Shown piece by piece: positions 33,098 to 41,501 of a stretch of DNA of 64,000 nt. How positions within the stretch are numbered: the first letter of the stretch is position 1; each line of letters opens with the position of its first letter. Location of the stretch: NCBI GenBank assembly GCA_017626395.1, contig JAGAIU010000078.1, forward strand, positions 148,438 to 212,437, read 5' to 3'. Both the position numbers and the translations under genes were made by a program. The notes below the pieces were generated by a model. The model saw only the letters and a program-made list of their open reading frames with translations. It had not been told where the DNA came from and ran no database searches. The stretch is from Clostridia bacterium. Its GTDB lineage: Bacteria > Bacillota > Clostridia > TANB77 > CAG-465.

Positions 33098-33118
33098 TTG
33101 TCTTGGAGGATGATGTTT

Positions 33119-34183
33119 ATGCCGAAAACGTGGTATAAAGTTGTAATAGCTATTGTCGCAGTTATTGCTACTATATTATTTATAGGGTTTGCAACATTAG
33201 TTTTATCTGAATATTTCCCTGAGGAAGAAGAAACATTAACAGTTGAAGGAAGTTCTGTAAAAGAGATAAAAGCAGGCGATGAAATAGATATTATTACGTA
33301 CAATTTAGGGTATTTATCTTTAGATAATACACAAGATTTCTTTATGGATGGAGGAAAAAGTGTTAGACCTAAAACAGCTTCAAATGTTACTAAAAACTTA
33401 GCAGCAGTTAAAAATTTTATGCAAAATCAAGATGCAGATATGTATCTATTCCAAGAAGTAGATATAAATGCTAAGAGATCATATGAAATTAATGAATATA
33501 AAGGACTAACAGAAGAATTTGAAGGTACAACAACTTTTGCATATATGTTTAATTCACTATATATTCCATATCCAATATTTGATAGTGTTGGACATGTAGA
33601 AAGTGGTCTTGCTACTCTTAGTAAATTAGACACTATTGAATCAACAAGAATTGCATTACCTAGTGCATATAGTTGGCCTATGAGAGCTGTTATGTATAAA
33701 AATTGCCTAGTAGAACATAGAATAAATATAAGAGAAAATGAAAAAGAATTAGTAGTGTACAATATTCATTTAGATGCTTATGGAAAAGAAGAAGGTAAGA
33801 CAGAGCAACTGGATAAATTAGTGGCTATTATGCAAGAAGAATATGAAAAAGGAAATTATGTTATTGCAGGTGGAGATTTTAACCAAACATTTCCAGGTGT
33901 AGATACAGAAAAATTCCCTATTATTAGCACTGAAAATTACGTTCCTAATCAATTACCGGAAGATTACTTACCAGAAGGATGGAAATTTGCGGTAGATGTA
34001 GATAGTCCTACTACAAGATTATTAAATGAAGAATATAGTGGTAATTATGAAAATACACAATTATATGTGGTTGATGGATATATAATATCTCCAAATATAG
34101 AATGCAAATCTGTAGAAACTATAGAAAATAATTTCTCATATAGTGATCATCATCCGGTAAAAATAAGAATAAAATTAAAATAA
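33119..34183 (+). CDS. Membrane-anchored endonuclease/exonuclease/phosphatase (EEP) protein
   Basis: About 354 residues from the third clustered ATG (33119), nine bases after GGAGG; earlier in-frame ATGs are too close to it. A helix at about 8-30 anchors an outside EEP domain. Visible motifs are ITYNLGY, the metal-binding Glu in LFQEVD, VYNIHLDAYG, the catalytic Asp-Asn in GGDFNQTFPG and the final SDHHPVKI. EEP members cut DNA or phosphate esters; substrate unknown. The flavodiiron gene starts 17 bases downstream. Confidence 0.85.
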   Translation: MPKTWYKVVIAIVAVIATILFIGFATLVLSEYFPEEEETLTVEGSSVKEIKAGDEIDIITYNLGYLSLDNTQDFFMDGGKSVRPKTASNVTKNLAAVKNFMQNQDADMYLFQEVDINAKRSYEINEYKGLTEEFEGTTTFAYMFNSLYIPYPIFDSVGHVESGLATLSKLDTIESTRIALPSAYSWPMRAVMYKNCLVEHRINIRENEKELVVYNIHLDAYGKEEGKTEQLDKLVAIMQEEYEKGNYVIAGGDFNQTFPGVDTEKFPIISTENYVPNQLPEDYLPEGWKFAVDVDSPTTRLLNEEYSGNYENTQLYVVDGYIISPNIECKSVETIENNFSYSDHHPVKIRIKLK

Positions 34184-34199
34184 GGAAGGAATATAATCT

Positions 34200-35381
34200 A
34201 TGGAAATAAAAAACAATGTATATTATGTTGGTGTTTTAGATAAGGATTTAAAAGTATTTGATGTTGTAATGAAACTAAAATATGGTACTTCATACAATTC
34301 TTATTTAATTAAAGGAAAAAAATATACAGCAATAGTAGATACTGTAAAGAGTGAATTTGTTGAGCAGTATATAAAAAACATAGAGCAATATATAGATATA
34401 AAAGATGTTAATTACTTAATAGTTAATCATAGTGAACCTGATCATGCAGGTTGTATAGAAAAATTGTTAGAAATTAATCCAAACATAGAAGTATGTGGCA
34501 CTAAAATGGCAATAGATTTTATTAGAAATATTCTAAATTTTGACTTTAAATCAAGTGTACTAACCGCAAACGATAGTATAGATTTAGGGGAAAAAGAATT
34601 AAAATTCTTTGCTTTCCCAATGTTGCATTGGCCAGATTCTATGTATACTTATTTAAAAGAAGATAAAATGTTATTTACATGTGATTCATTTGGTGTACAT
34701 TATGCTAGTGAAAAGTTATATAATGATTTAGAAAAAGATATAGCAGATGAATATAAATATTATTTTGATAATATTCTAGGACCATTTAAAAAACCATTTT
34801 TAGAAAATGCACTAAAAAAGATTTCTTTAATACCAATAGAATATATTTGTCCTGGACATGGACTAATTATTAGGAAAAATCCTGAAAAACATATTGAACA
34901 ATATAAAAAATGGTGTGAAGAAGAAGAATTTTGTCAAAATAAAATAACTATATGTTATATGTCTTCTTATGGTTATACCAAAAAGATTGCTAAAGCATTA
35001 ATTGAAGGATTAAATAGATGTGATGTGGTAGTAAAAGAATATGACTTACAAATAGATGATATTGAGGAGGCTAAAAAAGATTTAGCAACTTCTGAGGGAA
35101 TAATACTTGGATCACCTACAATATTATCTGATTCGTTACCAGAAGTATATCAAGTAATGACAGCTTTAAATCCTATTATAAATAAAGGGATGTCAGCTTT
35201 ATCTTTCGGGTCTTATGCTTGGAGTGGAGAGGCGGCAATTAATATTAATCAATGTTTTAGAATGCTAAGATTTAATATTCCATTTGAACCAATAAGAATA
35301 AAATTGAATCCTTCAGAATACGACTTAGAACAAATAAGAAATATTGGTGAAGAATTTGCTAAAACTATAATTAAAGACTAA
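34200..35381 (+). CDS. Flavodiiron protein (FprA / A-type flavoprotein)
   Basis: 393 residues. The N-terminal metallo-beta-lactamase-like domain (1-245) carries the diiron ligands HSEPDHAG near 80-87, H in MLHWPDS, D in TCDSFG and H in CPGHG. A flavodoxin domain (about 252-393) binds FMN with MSSYGYTKKIA. These enzymes reduce O2 to water or NO to N2O and protect anaerobes. There is no fused rubredoxin. It is cytoplasmic and oddly placed behind a surface-enzyme gene. Confidence 0.92.
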   Translation: MEIKNNVYYVGVLDKDLKVFDVVMKLKYGTSYNSYLIKGKKYTAIVDTVKSEFVEQYIKNIEQYIDIKDVNYLIVNHSEPDHAGCIEKLLEINPNIEVCGTKMAIDFIRNILNFDFKSSVLTANDSIDLGEKELKFFAFPMLHWPDSMYTYLKEDKMLFTCDSFGVHYASEKLYNDLEKDIADEYKYYFDNILGPFKKPFLENALKKISLIPIEYICPGHGLIIRKNPEKHIEQYKKWCEEEEFCQNKITICYMSSYGYTKKIAKALIEGLNRCDVVVKEYDLQIDDIEEAKKDLATSEGIILGSPTILSDSLPEVYQVMTALNPIINKGMSALSFGSYAWSGEAAININQCFRMLRFNIPFEPIRIKLNPSEYDLEQIRNIGEEFAKTIIKD

Positions 35382-35412
35382 AAAAGTGCAGAGTAATCTG
35401 CATTTTTCTTGT
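35381..35412 (+). terminator. Terminator of the flavodiiron gene
   Basis: AAAAAGTGCAG / CTGCATTTTT with a six-base loop, then TTCTTG; one G-T pair. Confidence 0.75.
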
Positions 35413-35437
35413 CTTATTTACGCTAATATATTATAAT
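35409..35437 (+). promoter_or_regulatory. Promoter of the metallophosphoesterase gene
   Basis: TTGTCT (35409-35414), 17 bp, TATAAT (35432-35437). It abuts the preceding terminator. Confidence 0.78.
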
Positions 35438-35455
35438 TTGAATAGGTGAAAATAA

Positions 35456-36307
35456 ATGTTAGAAATAATTGGAATTTCTATAATAGCACTTTTTATAGTG
35501 TTTATTATTTTGGTATATATAAGTACAAATATAATAAAAATAAAAAGATACACTGTCAATAATTCTAAATTACCTAAAGAATTTGATGGATTAAAAATTG
35601 TTCATATAAGTGATGTTCATAGTAAAATATTTGGTGAAAATAATAGTGGTATAGTAAATAGAGTATTAAAAATAAATCCAGATATAGTTATTATGAGCGG
35701 AGATATAATAGACAAACGTGAAAAAGATATGGAAAAATTTGTTTCTATGTATAAAACAATATATGAAAAATATCCTACATATTATTCAATTGGAAATCAT
35801 GAAAGAAATTTAGGATGGAAAAAATATAAGAAATATCTGAAAATGTTGCAAAGTTGTGGAGTTCATGTTATTATTAACGGCAGCGAAAAATTAATTAAGA
35901 ATGATAATCACATTGCAATAAACGCTTTAAAGTTTAGAGAAAATATGCAACCAAAGGTTTTAACTAGAGAAAAAGAAGAAGAATTTGTTAGCTATATGAG
36001 AAATAAATTAAGAAATCTAAATACAAATGATTTCAATATCTTAATAGCTCACGATCCTGAAAATTTTAAGATGTATAAAAAACTTGGTGTTGACTTGGTA
36101 TTTTCAGGACATGTTCATGGTGGTTTAATAAGAATTGGAAAAATTTGCTTATTATCACCTAGAAGAACATTTTTCCCTAAATATTCATATGGGAAAACGA
36201 CAGAAGAAAATACAACAATAATTACTAGTTCTGGTATGGGTAAAGCAACTTTACCTATTAGGCTTTTTAATAGACCAGAAATAGTTGTAGTAACTTTAAA
36301 AAAGTAG
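35456..36307 (+). CDS. Membrane-anchored metallophosphoesterase (YkuE-like)
   Basis: 283 residues with an N-terminal helix (about 3-24). The calcineurin-like metal motifs are complete: HISDVHSKIFG, MSGDIIDK, IGNHERN, IAHDPE and GHVHGGL. YkuE-type proteins hydrolyse phosphate esters at the membrane or wall. Own promoter and terminator. Confidence 0.88.
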   Translation: MLEIIGISIIALFIVFIILVYISTNIIKIKRYTVNNSKLPKEFDGLKIVHISDVHSKIFGENNSGIVNRVLKINPDIVIMSGDIIDKREKDMEKFVSMYKTIYEKYPTYYSIGNHERNLGWKKYKKYLKMLQSCGVHVIINGSEKLIKNDNHIAINALKFRENMQPKVLTREKEEEFVSYMRNKLRNLNTNDFNILIAHDPENFKMYKKLGVDLVFSGHVHGGLIRIGKICLLSPRRTFFPKYSYGKTTEENTTIITSSGMGKATLPIRLFNRPEIVVVTLKK

Positions 36308-36346
36308 AAAAAGTGTTATCTTAACTTGTTAAGATAATATTTTTTT
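36308..36346 (+). terminator. Terminator of the metallophosphoesterase gene
   Basis: TTATCTTAAC / GTTAAGATAA with a tiny loop, followed by ATTTTTTT. Confidence 0.85.
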
Positions 36347-36366
36347 GATAAAATATATCGATAAAG

Positions 36367-36395
36367 TTGCAAAATTATGTAATGTGTGCTATAAT
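36367..36395 (+). promoter_or_regulatory. Promoter of the capsule-regulation genes
   Basis: TTGCAA (36367-36372), 17 bp, TATAAT (36390-36395). Confidence 0.82.
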
Positions 36396-36424
36396 TAAAT
36401 TACGTGTTTTATGGGGAGGAAAAA

Positions 36425-37156
36425 ATGGAAGAGTTAGATATAATCGAACTATTATATGCTCTAAAGAAAAGAATAAAATATATAGTAATAGCTGTAGTTG
36501 TATTTGCAATAATTGGGTTAGTATATTCTAAATTTTTAGTAACACCTATGTACAAATCAAGCACTACATTTGTTCTTTCAAAATCAACTGAAAATAATGT
36601 TCAAGTAGAAAATGCAAGTAGCGAAGCTATAACACAAAATGATATAACTTTAAACTCAAAACTTGTATCTACATATAGTGAAATAATTAAAAGTAAAACA
36701 ATTGCTAAAGAAGTTATAAATTCTTTAGGATTAGATATGACTGTAGAAGAGTTCAAATCAAATGTTACAGTTACTTCAAAGGACGACACAGAATTAATAG
36801 AGATAACTGTATCAAATGAAAACGGAAAAATTGCTGCAGACATAGCAAATTCTTTAGCAGAAGTATTTAGAGAAAAAGTTTATGAAGTATATAAAATAGA
36901 TAACTTATCAATTATAGATATTGCAGAAGAAGCAATTGAGCCATACAATATAGGAACTGTAAAAAATATAGTTCTATTTGCAATGGTTGGACTTGTTTTA
37001 TCTTGTGGTGTAATATTCTTAATTGTTTATTTTGATGATACTATCAAAGATGAAAAAGATATTGAAGCTTTACTTAATATACCAGTTATTGCTTCTATAC
37101 CTAAATTAGAAGATAATGATGAAGGAGGATTTTTTAAATGGAAAAAAGTGAAATAA
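36425..37156 (+). CDS. Wzz-domain polysaccharide chain-length protein, kinase activator
   Basis: 243 residues from the ATG at 36425 after GGGAGG. Two membrane helices (about 18-38 and 175-197) flank an extracellular Wzz-type domain. The cytoplasmic tail is short. In Firmicutes such proteins (CapA/YveK/CpsC) activate a separate tyrosine kinase and control polysaccharide length. The kinase gene overlaps its last 19 bases, and its ribosome-binding site AAGGAGG lies inside this gene. Confidence 0.88.
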   Translation: MEELDIIELLYALKKRIKYIVIAVVVFAIIGLVYSKFLVTPMYKSSTTFVLSKSTENNVQVENASSEAITQNDITLNSKLVSTYSEIIKSKTIAKEVINSLGLDMTVEEFKSNVTVTSKDDTELIEITVSNENGKIAADIANSLAEVFREKVYEVYKIDNLSIIDIAEEAIEPYNIGTVKNIVLFAMVGLVLSCGVIFLIVYFDDTIKDEKDIEALLNIPVIASIPKLEDNDEGGFFKWKKVK

Positions 37157-37860
37157 TTGTTAATGATTTCCCACGTTCACCTGTATCAGAATCTTTTAGA
37201 TTATTTAGAACAAACTTATTTTATTTATTTGATAATGAAGAAAGTAAAACAATATGTTTAACTAGTTCTAATGCTAGTGAAGGTAAAAGTTGGGTTACAG
37301 CCAACCTTGCAATTTCTTGTGCTCAATATGGTAAAAAAGTATTAATAATTGATGCTGACTTAAGAAAGGGTAGACAACATAGAATATTTAAAAAATCTAA
37401 TAGAACAGGTTTATCAGATTTATTAAAAAATCTTAGAGGAACTGTAAAAGAAGATGAAGTTCAAAAAATAGAAGAAGAACTTACAGTAAAAATTCAAGAT
37501 ACAGAAATTAATAATGTATATCTATTAACTTCTGGTCCAGTACCTTTTAATCCTTCTGAATTATTAGGAACTGCCAATATCGAATTCTTATTAAATCTTT
37601 TAAAGAAAGAATTTGATTTAATAATAATAGATACTCCACCAGCTTCTATAATAACAGATGCTCTATTATTTGCTACAAAAGTAGATTATATGTTTATAGT
37701 TGCATCTTCAAGAAAAACTAAAAAAGAACTACTTTTAAGTACTAAGAAAGCTATAGAATCTGTAGGCGGAAAAATACCAGGTATTATCTTAAATGAAATA
37801 TCTACTGAAAGAAGAAAAGAATATTCAAAATCATATCAAAAATATGTTATTGAAAAATAG
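37138..37860 (+). CDS. Tyrosine-protein kinase of the BY-kinase type (CpsD/CapB-like)
   Basis: 240 residues. Walker A reads SSNASEGKSW near 43-52, where most relatives have PGEGKST. The BY-specific Walker A' is VLIIDADLRKG and Walker B is IIIDTPP. The C-terminus has a small Tyr cluster (EYSKSYQKY), the usual autophosphorylation tail. With the Wzz partner and the PHP phosphatase it would control capsule or exopolysaccharide assembly, yet no polysaccharide synthesis genes are adjacent. Confidence 0.9.
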   Translation: MEKSEIIVNDFPRSPVSESFRLFRTNLFYLFDNEESKTICLTSSNASEGKSWVTANLAISCAQYGKKVLIIDADLRKGRQHRIFKKSNRTGLSDLLKNLRGTVKEDEVQKIEEELTVKIQDTEINNVYLLTSGPVPFNPSELLGTANIEFLLNLLKKEFDLIIIDTPPASIITDALLFATKVDYMFIVASSRKTKKELLLSTKKAIESVGGKIPGIILNEISTERRKEYSKSYQKYVIEK

Positions 37861-37872
37861 TAATAAAATTTT

Positions 37873-37907
37873 AATAAAGTAAATAGCAATATTTACTTTA
37901 TTTTTTT
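37873..37907 (+). terminator. Terminator between kinase and phosphatase genes
   Basis: AATAAAGTAAATA-GCAA-TATTTACTTTATT followed by T5. It lies just upstream of the phosphatase ribosome-binding site, so it would reduce phosphatase expression relative to kinase. Confidence 0.85.
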
Positions 37908-37924
37908 GAAAGGAGGAGTTGTAA

Positions 37925-38671
37925 ATGATAGATATGCATTGTCATATAGTACCATATACAGATGATGGTGCAAAAGATACACAAACATCAATAGAGATGG
38001 GAAGAAAAGCTGAAAGTTTAGGATATAAATCTATTCTTGCAACTTCTCATTATATTGTTCATGACAATGAGTTAGTAAATAGAGAATTTGTTTCTAATAT
38101 AGATAAATTAAATGAATTGTATGAAATAGAAAAAATAGATTTAAAGGTATATCCTGCCAATGAAGTCTTTTTTACTAATGATATTGTTGAACTTATACAA
38201 AATAAAAAAGTTTGTACTTTAGCTAATTCAAGATATGTATTAATAGAGTTACCATTATTCAATAAAATAATCCCTATGAATGTATATGATGAATTTAATA
38301 AATTACAAGATGCAGGATACATTCCTGTACTTGCACATCCAGAAAGATACGATTTTGTAACCGAAAATATAGAAACTCTTGTTACACTTATTGAATCAGG
38401 GGTTTTACTACAAGCTAACATCGCTAGTATAAGTGGAAAATATGGAAGTCAAGCTAAAAAAAACTTAAAGAAAATGTTAAAACGTAATATGGTACATTTT
38501 TTAGGTACAGATTCACATACTACATCTGTGTATGAAATATACGAAAAATGTATGAAAAAAATAAAGAAATTAGTTAATGATGAAGAAAGATTTGAAAAGA
38601 TTTTAATTGAAAATCCAAATCATGTAGTTAATGATGAAAAAATAGATATTTGGTATCCAAAATATAAATAA
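37925..38671 (+). CDS. PHP-type protein-tyrosine phosphatase (CpsB/YwqE-like)
   Basis: 248 residues of the PHP fold. Metal ligands include MHCHIVPYTDDGA at the N-terminus, SHYIVH near 41, E in YPANEVF, AHPERY near 139 and GTDSHTT near 197. It removes phosphate from the tyrosine kinase and its targets. AAAGGAGGAG precedes the ATG. No promoter is evident in the 64-bp gap after the kinase, so expression probably depends on read-through of the terminator at 37873. Confidence 0.9.
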   Translation: MIDMHCHIVPYTDDGAKDTQTSIEMGRKAESLGYKSILATSHYIVHDNELVNREFVSNIDKLNELYEIEKIDLKVYPANEVFFTNDIVELIQNKKVCTLANSRYVLIELPLFNKIIPMNVYDEFNKLQDAGYIPVLAHPERYDFVTENIETLVTLIESGVLLQANIASISGKYGSQAKKNLKKMLKRNMVHFLGTDSHTTSVYEIYEKCMKKIKKLVNDEERFEKILIENPNHVVNDEKIDIWYPKYK

Positions 38672-38703
38672 ATCTCGAAGTTTGTACATCGAGATTTTTT
38701 TAT
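38670..38703 (+). terminator. Terminator of the capsule-regulation genes
   Basis: AAATCTCGA / TCGAGATTT with a ten-base loop and a T run. Confidence 0.85.
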
Positions 38704-38747
38704 TTATTTTTTTTATTTTGTATGTTATAATCTGTTTAGGTGATAAT

Positions 38748-40019
38748 ATGAATGATAAAAAAGAAAGAGCTTTAATAGTAGGTGTAAATGTAGATTATCA
38801 AGAAAATTTTACTAAATTAATGGACGAACTTGAAAATTTAGCACTTGCTTGTGACATAGAAGTTGCAGGAAGAGAAACTCAAAATTTAATAGAGATAAAT
38901 AAACCTTTGTATTTAGGCAAAGGTAAAGCTGAAGAAATAGCGGTACTTGCAAAAGAATTAAATGTTGATGTAGTAATTTTTAATAATGAATTATCACATA
39001 CTCAACTTAGAAATTTACAAAAAATAATAGAATGTCCTATATTAGATAGAACATCATTAATATTAGATATATTTTCAAGAAGAGCTAGAACTAAAGAAGC
39101 TAAATTACAAGTTGAAGTTGCAAGACTTGAATATATGTTACCAAGACTTGTAGGACTACATTCATCTCTTGGAAGACAAGGTGGAGGATCTGGACTTAGT
39201 AATAAAGGTTCTGGTGAAAAGAAACTAGAGTTAGATAGAAGAAGAATAGAAGATAAACTTTCAGACTTAAGAAAAGAATTAGAAGAGCTTTCAAAAGATA
39301 GAGAAATACAAAGAAAACAAAGAGAAGAATCAGATATTCCACTTGTATCATTAGTTGGTTATACCAATGCTGGAAAATCTAGTTTAATGAACTATATGAT
39401 AGACAGATTTGTAAAAGATGATGATAAAAAAGTTCTTGAAGAAGATATGCTATTTGCTACACTTGAAACGTCTGTTAGAAAAATAGAATTAGAAGATAAT
39501 AGAAAATTTTTATTATCTGATACAGTAGGATTTATAAGTGAATTACCACATGATCTTATAAAAGCTTTTAGATCAACACTTGAAGAAATAAAAAATGCAG
39601 ACTTATTATTACAAGTTGTAGATTACTCTGATCCAGATTTTTATGCTCAAATGCAAGTTACAAAAGAAACATTAGAAAAGATTGGTGCATCAGATATACC
39701 TGTTATTTATGTGTATAATAAATCAGAATTAATGCTAGATAAACTACCACTTATCGATGGAAATGAGATATATTTATCTATAAAAGAAGGTAGAGGAATG
39801 AATGAGCTTCTAGATATGGTTATAGATAAAATTTTTAGTAGCTATAAAAGATGTAAAATGCTGATTCCTTTTAGCGATGGAAGTGTTGTTTCATATTTAA
39901 ATGAGCATGCTACAGTAATGGAAACAGATTATAATGAAAAAGGAACAATTCTTACAGTAGAATGCAGACCAGCACAATATGAAAAATATAAAGAATTTGT
40001 AATTGAAGAAGTACAATAG
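38748..40019 (+). CDS. hflX: GTPase HflX
   Basis: 424 residues from the ATG at 38748 after AGGTGATA; the longer frame upstream covers the terminator and promoter. The HflX-specific N-terminal domain (LYLGKGKAEEIA, LDRTSLILDIFSRRA) is followed by a helical linker and a G domain with SLVGYTNAGKSS (G1), the G3 DTVGF and YNKSE (G4 NKxE type). HflX splits stalled or heat-damaged ribosomes. The promoter is an extended -10 (TGTTATAAT at 38723-38731). Confidence 0.94.
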   Translation: MNDKKERALIVGVNVDYQENFTKLMDELENLALACDIEVAGRETQNLIEINKPLYLGKGKAEEIAVLAKELNVDVVIFNNELSHTQLRNLQKIIECPILDRTSLILDIFSRRARTKEAKLQVEVARLEYMLPRLVGLHSSLGRQGGGSGLSNKGSGEKKLELDRRRIEDKLSDLRKELEELSKDREIQRKQREESDIPLVSLVGYTNAGKSSLMNYMIDRFVKDDDKKVLEEDMLFATLETSVRKIELEDNRKFLLSDTVGFISELPHDLIKAFRSTLEEIKNADLLLQVVDYSDPDFYAQMQVTKETLEKIGASDIPVIYVYNKSELMLDKLPLIDGNEIYLSIKEGRGMNELLDMVIDKIFSSYKRCKMLIPFSDGSVVSYLNEHATVMETDYNEKGTILTVECRPAQYEKYKEFVIEEVQ

Positions 40020-40061
40020 TACTTCTTTTATTTTTTATTAAAATTTGCAAATAATATAAAT

Positions 40062-40412
40062 ATGGTGCAAATTTTGATTTTTATTTTAGTTGGAATAATT
40101 AATGGATTATTTTCAAGTGGAGCGGGTCAGCTTTTGATTTTTTATTGGGTATATATATTAAAAAGAGATACAAAAAAATCTAGGCAATTATCTTTAATGA
40201 TTATGCCTATAATTTCAATTCCCACTTTTATATATTATCTATTAAAAATACAAATTAATATTACACAGTTTTTAGTTTTAGTAATAATTTCATTGTTAGG
40301 TGGGTATATAGGAAATAAATTGATGAGGAAAATGAATGGGAATAAACTAAATTTAATATCTGGAGTATTTTTAGTAGTTCTAACTTTATATAGTTTATGG
40401 AGGATGAAATGA
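40062..40412 (+). CDS. Half-size TSUP (TauE/SafE) membrane protein A
   Basis: 116 residues with about four helices and the TSUP-like N-terminal signature GIINGLFSSGAGQ. Full TSUP transporters have two such halves in one chain of about 250 residues; here they are separate genes. No Shine-Dalgarno sequence is visible before the ATG, so translation may be leaderless or the start misplaced. The stop TGA overlaps the next ATG (ATGA). Confidence 0.75.
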   Translation: MVQILIFILVGIINGLFSSGAGQLLIFYWVYILKRDTKKSRQLSLMIMPIISIPTFIYYLLKIQINITQFLVLVIISLLGGYIGNKLMRKMNGNKLNLISGVFLVVLTLYSLWRMK

Positions 40413-40798
40413 TTTATTTGATTGCAGGGATATCTTCGTTTATATCTGGACTTGGAATAGGTGGAGGAGCAACATTTATTATTCTTTCTTTGTTATTTGA
40501 ACTGCTAGATATAAATGAAGCAAGAGCTTATAATTTACTTATGTTTATATCGGTTGGAATCGTTGTATTTTTAAAAAATTTCACGAAAGAAAATGTTATA
40601 AATAAAGAGTATATAAAAAGTTTATTATGGATAATTTTGGGCTGCGTTATTGGATTTGTTTTAAATAAATTTATTGAAGAAAGTATATTAAAAAAGATTT
40701 TTTATATTTTTATGCTAATAATTGGAATTTATGAAATATTTACTAGTTTAAAAGAGATTAAAGTTGCAAAACATAGTAATAAGAAAGGAGAGAATTAA
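40409..40798 (+). CDS. Half-size TSUP (TauE/SafE) membrane protein B
   Basis: 129 residues from the ATG at 40409, after GGAGGATGAA. Four helices and the signature GISSFISGLGIGGG match the TSUP repeat. It probably pairs with protein A to make one transporter of sulfur compounds or organic anions. The next small gene starts one base after its stop. Confidence 0.78.
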   Translation: MIYLIAGISSFISGLGIGGGATFIILSLLFELLDINEARAYNLLMFISVGIVVFLKNFTKENVINKEYIKSLLWIILGCVIGFVLNKFIEESILKKIFYIFMLIIGIYEIFTSLKEIKVAKHSNKKGEN

Positions 40799-40799
40799 T

Positions 40800-40937
40800 A
40801 TGGATTTTATTAAAGGAGCTATAATTGGAATTGTGGCAGGTACATGTATAGGAGCTATGAATAATGAAATGATATGTGAAATTTTAAAAAATGGAAAAAA
40901 AGAAATTAGAAAAATGAAGAGAAAATTTAATTTTTAA
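40800..40937 (+). CDS. 45-residue membrane peptide, YtxH-like
   Basis: Frame MDFIKGAIIGIVAGTCIGAM... with a Gly-rich helix at about 4-20 and a strongly basic tail (KNGKKEIRKMKRK). AAAGGAGAG lies nine bases upstream of the ATG and the TSUP stop is adjacent, so it is likely translated. Gly-rich helix plus basic tail resembles YtxH-type stress proteins, but similarity at this size is weak. Confidence 0.65.
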   Translation: MDFIKGAIIGIVAGTCIGAMNNEMICEILKNGKKEIRKMKRKFNF

Positions 40938-40941
40938 AAGT

Positions 40942-40981
40942 AAGATTCAAGAGTAATTTGCATTACTTTTGAATCTTTTTT
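40942..40981 (+). terminator. Terminator of the TSUP unit
   Basis: AAGATTCAAGAGTAAT pairs with ATTACTTTTGAATCTT over 16 bp, followed by T4 or more. Confidence 0.92.
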
Positions 40982-41101
40982 ATGTAAAATAAAATCTTTT
41001 TTATACTTTTTAACATCTATCACTTGATATTTAAAAATATTTATAATATAATTATATATGTATAAATTTAATTATTTTTAAAGATAAGTGAGGAATTAAA
41101 T

Positions 41102-41422
41102 ATGCAATATAAAAAAGTTATAACATCATCAATTTTAGTAGCATTTGTTGTAGCAATAGTAAATGAGCTTGTATTTGCAGCTGAAAATGTTGTTACACAA
41201 GATGTAATTTTAGACGGAGTTTTGAATATACTAGTTTTAATTCAAAAATATTCATGGCCATTTGTTACATTACTAATGATATATGCTTTATATAAATACT
41301 ATGTAATAGGGTCTGAAGTTTTAGCAGATAAAATAAAAGGTCAACAAATGGTTGTTGGTATTTCTGTATTTATGGTACTTTTACAATGTGCACCATTAGT
41401 TTATGCATTTTTTATAGTATAG
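41102..41422 (+). CDS. Small pilin-like or holin-like membrane protein
   Basis: 106 residues. A signal-like N-terminus ends near VFAAEN (about 26), then two hydrophobic helices (about 40-62 and 82-104) are joined by a loop with Lys/Gly residues (VLADKIKGQQM). This two-helix, cleaved-signal layout resembles VirB2/TrbC-type pilins. The next gene is a CpaE-like ATPase 79 bp away with no terminator between, which suggests a shared role in a surface machine; the rest of such a machine is not in the window. Confidence 0.55.
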   Translation: MQYKKVITSSILVAFVVAIVNELVFAAENVVTQDVILDGVLNILVLIQKYSWPFVTLLMIYALYKYYVIGSEVLADKIKGQQMVVGISVFMVLLQCAPLVYAFFIV

Positions 41423-41501
41423 CTTAAAGCTACCATGAGTTTGAGATATTATAATTATAATATATAACCTAAAATTAGATTGAATAGAAGGGATAGAGAA
41501 T

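Noticed and set aside
33039..33118. Frameshifted membrane anchor for the LPVTGR protein
   Set aside because: None of the three frames after the stop encodes a convincing hydrophobic helix with a basic tail.
40409..40412. Mycoplasma-type genetic code
   Set aside because: UGA acts as a normal stop, for example where the first TSUP gene ends, and spore genes argue against Mollicutes.
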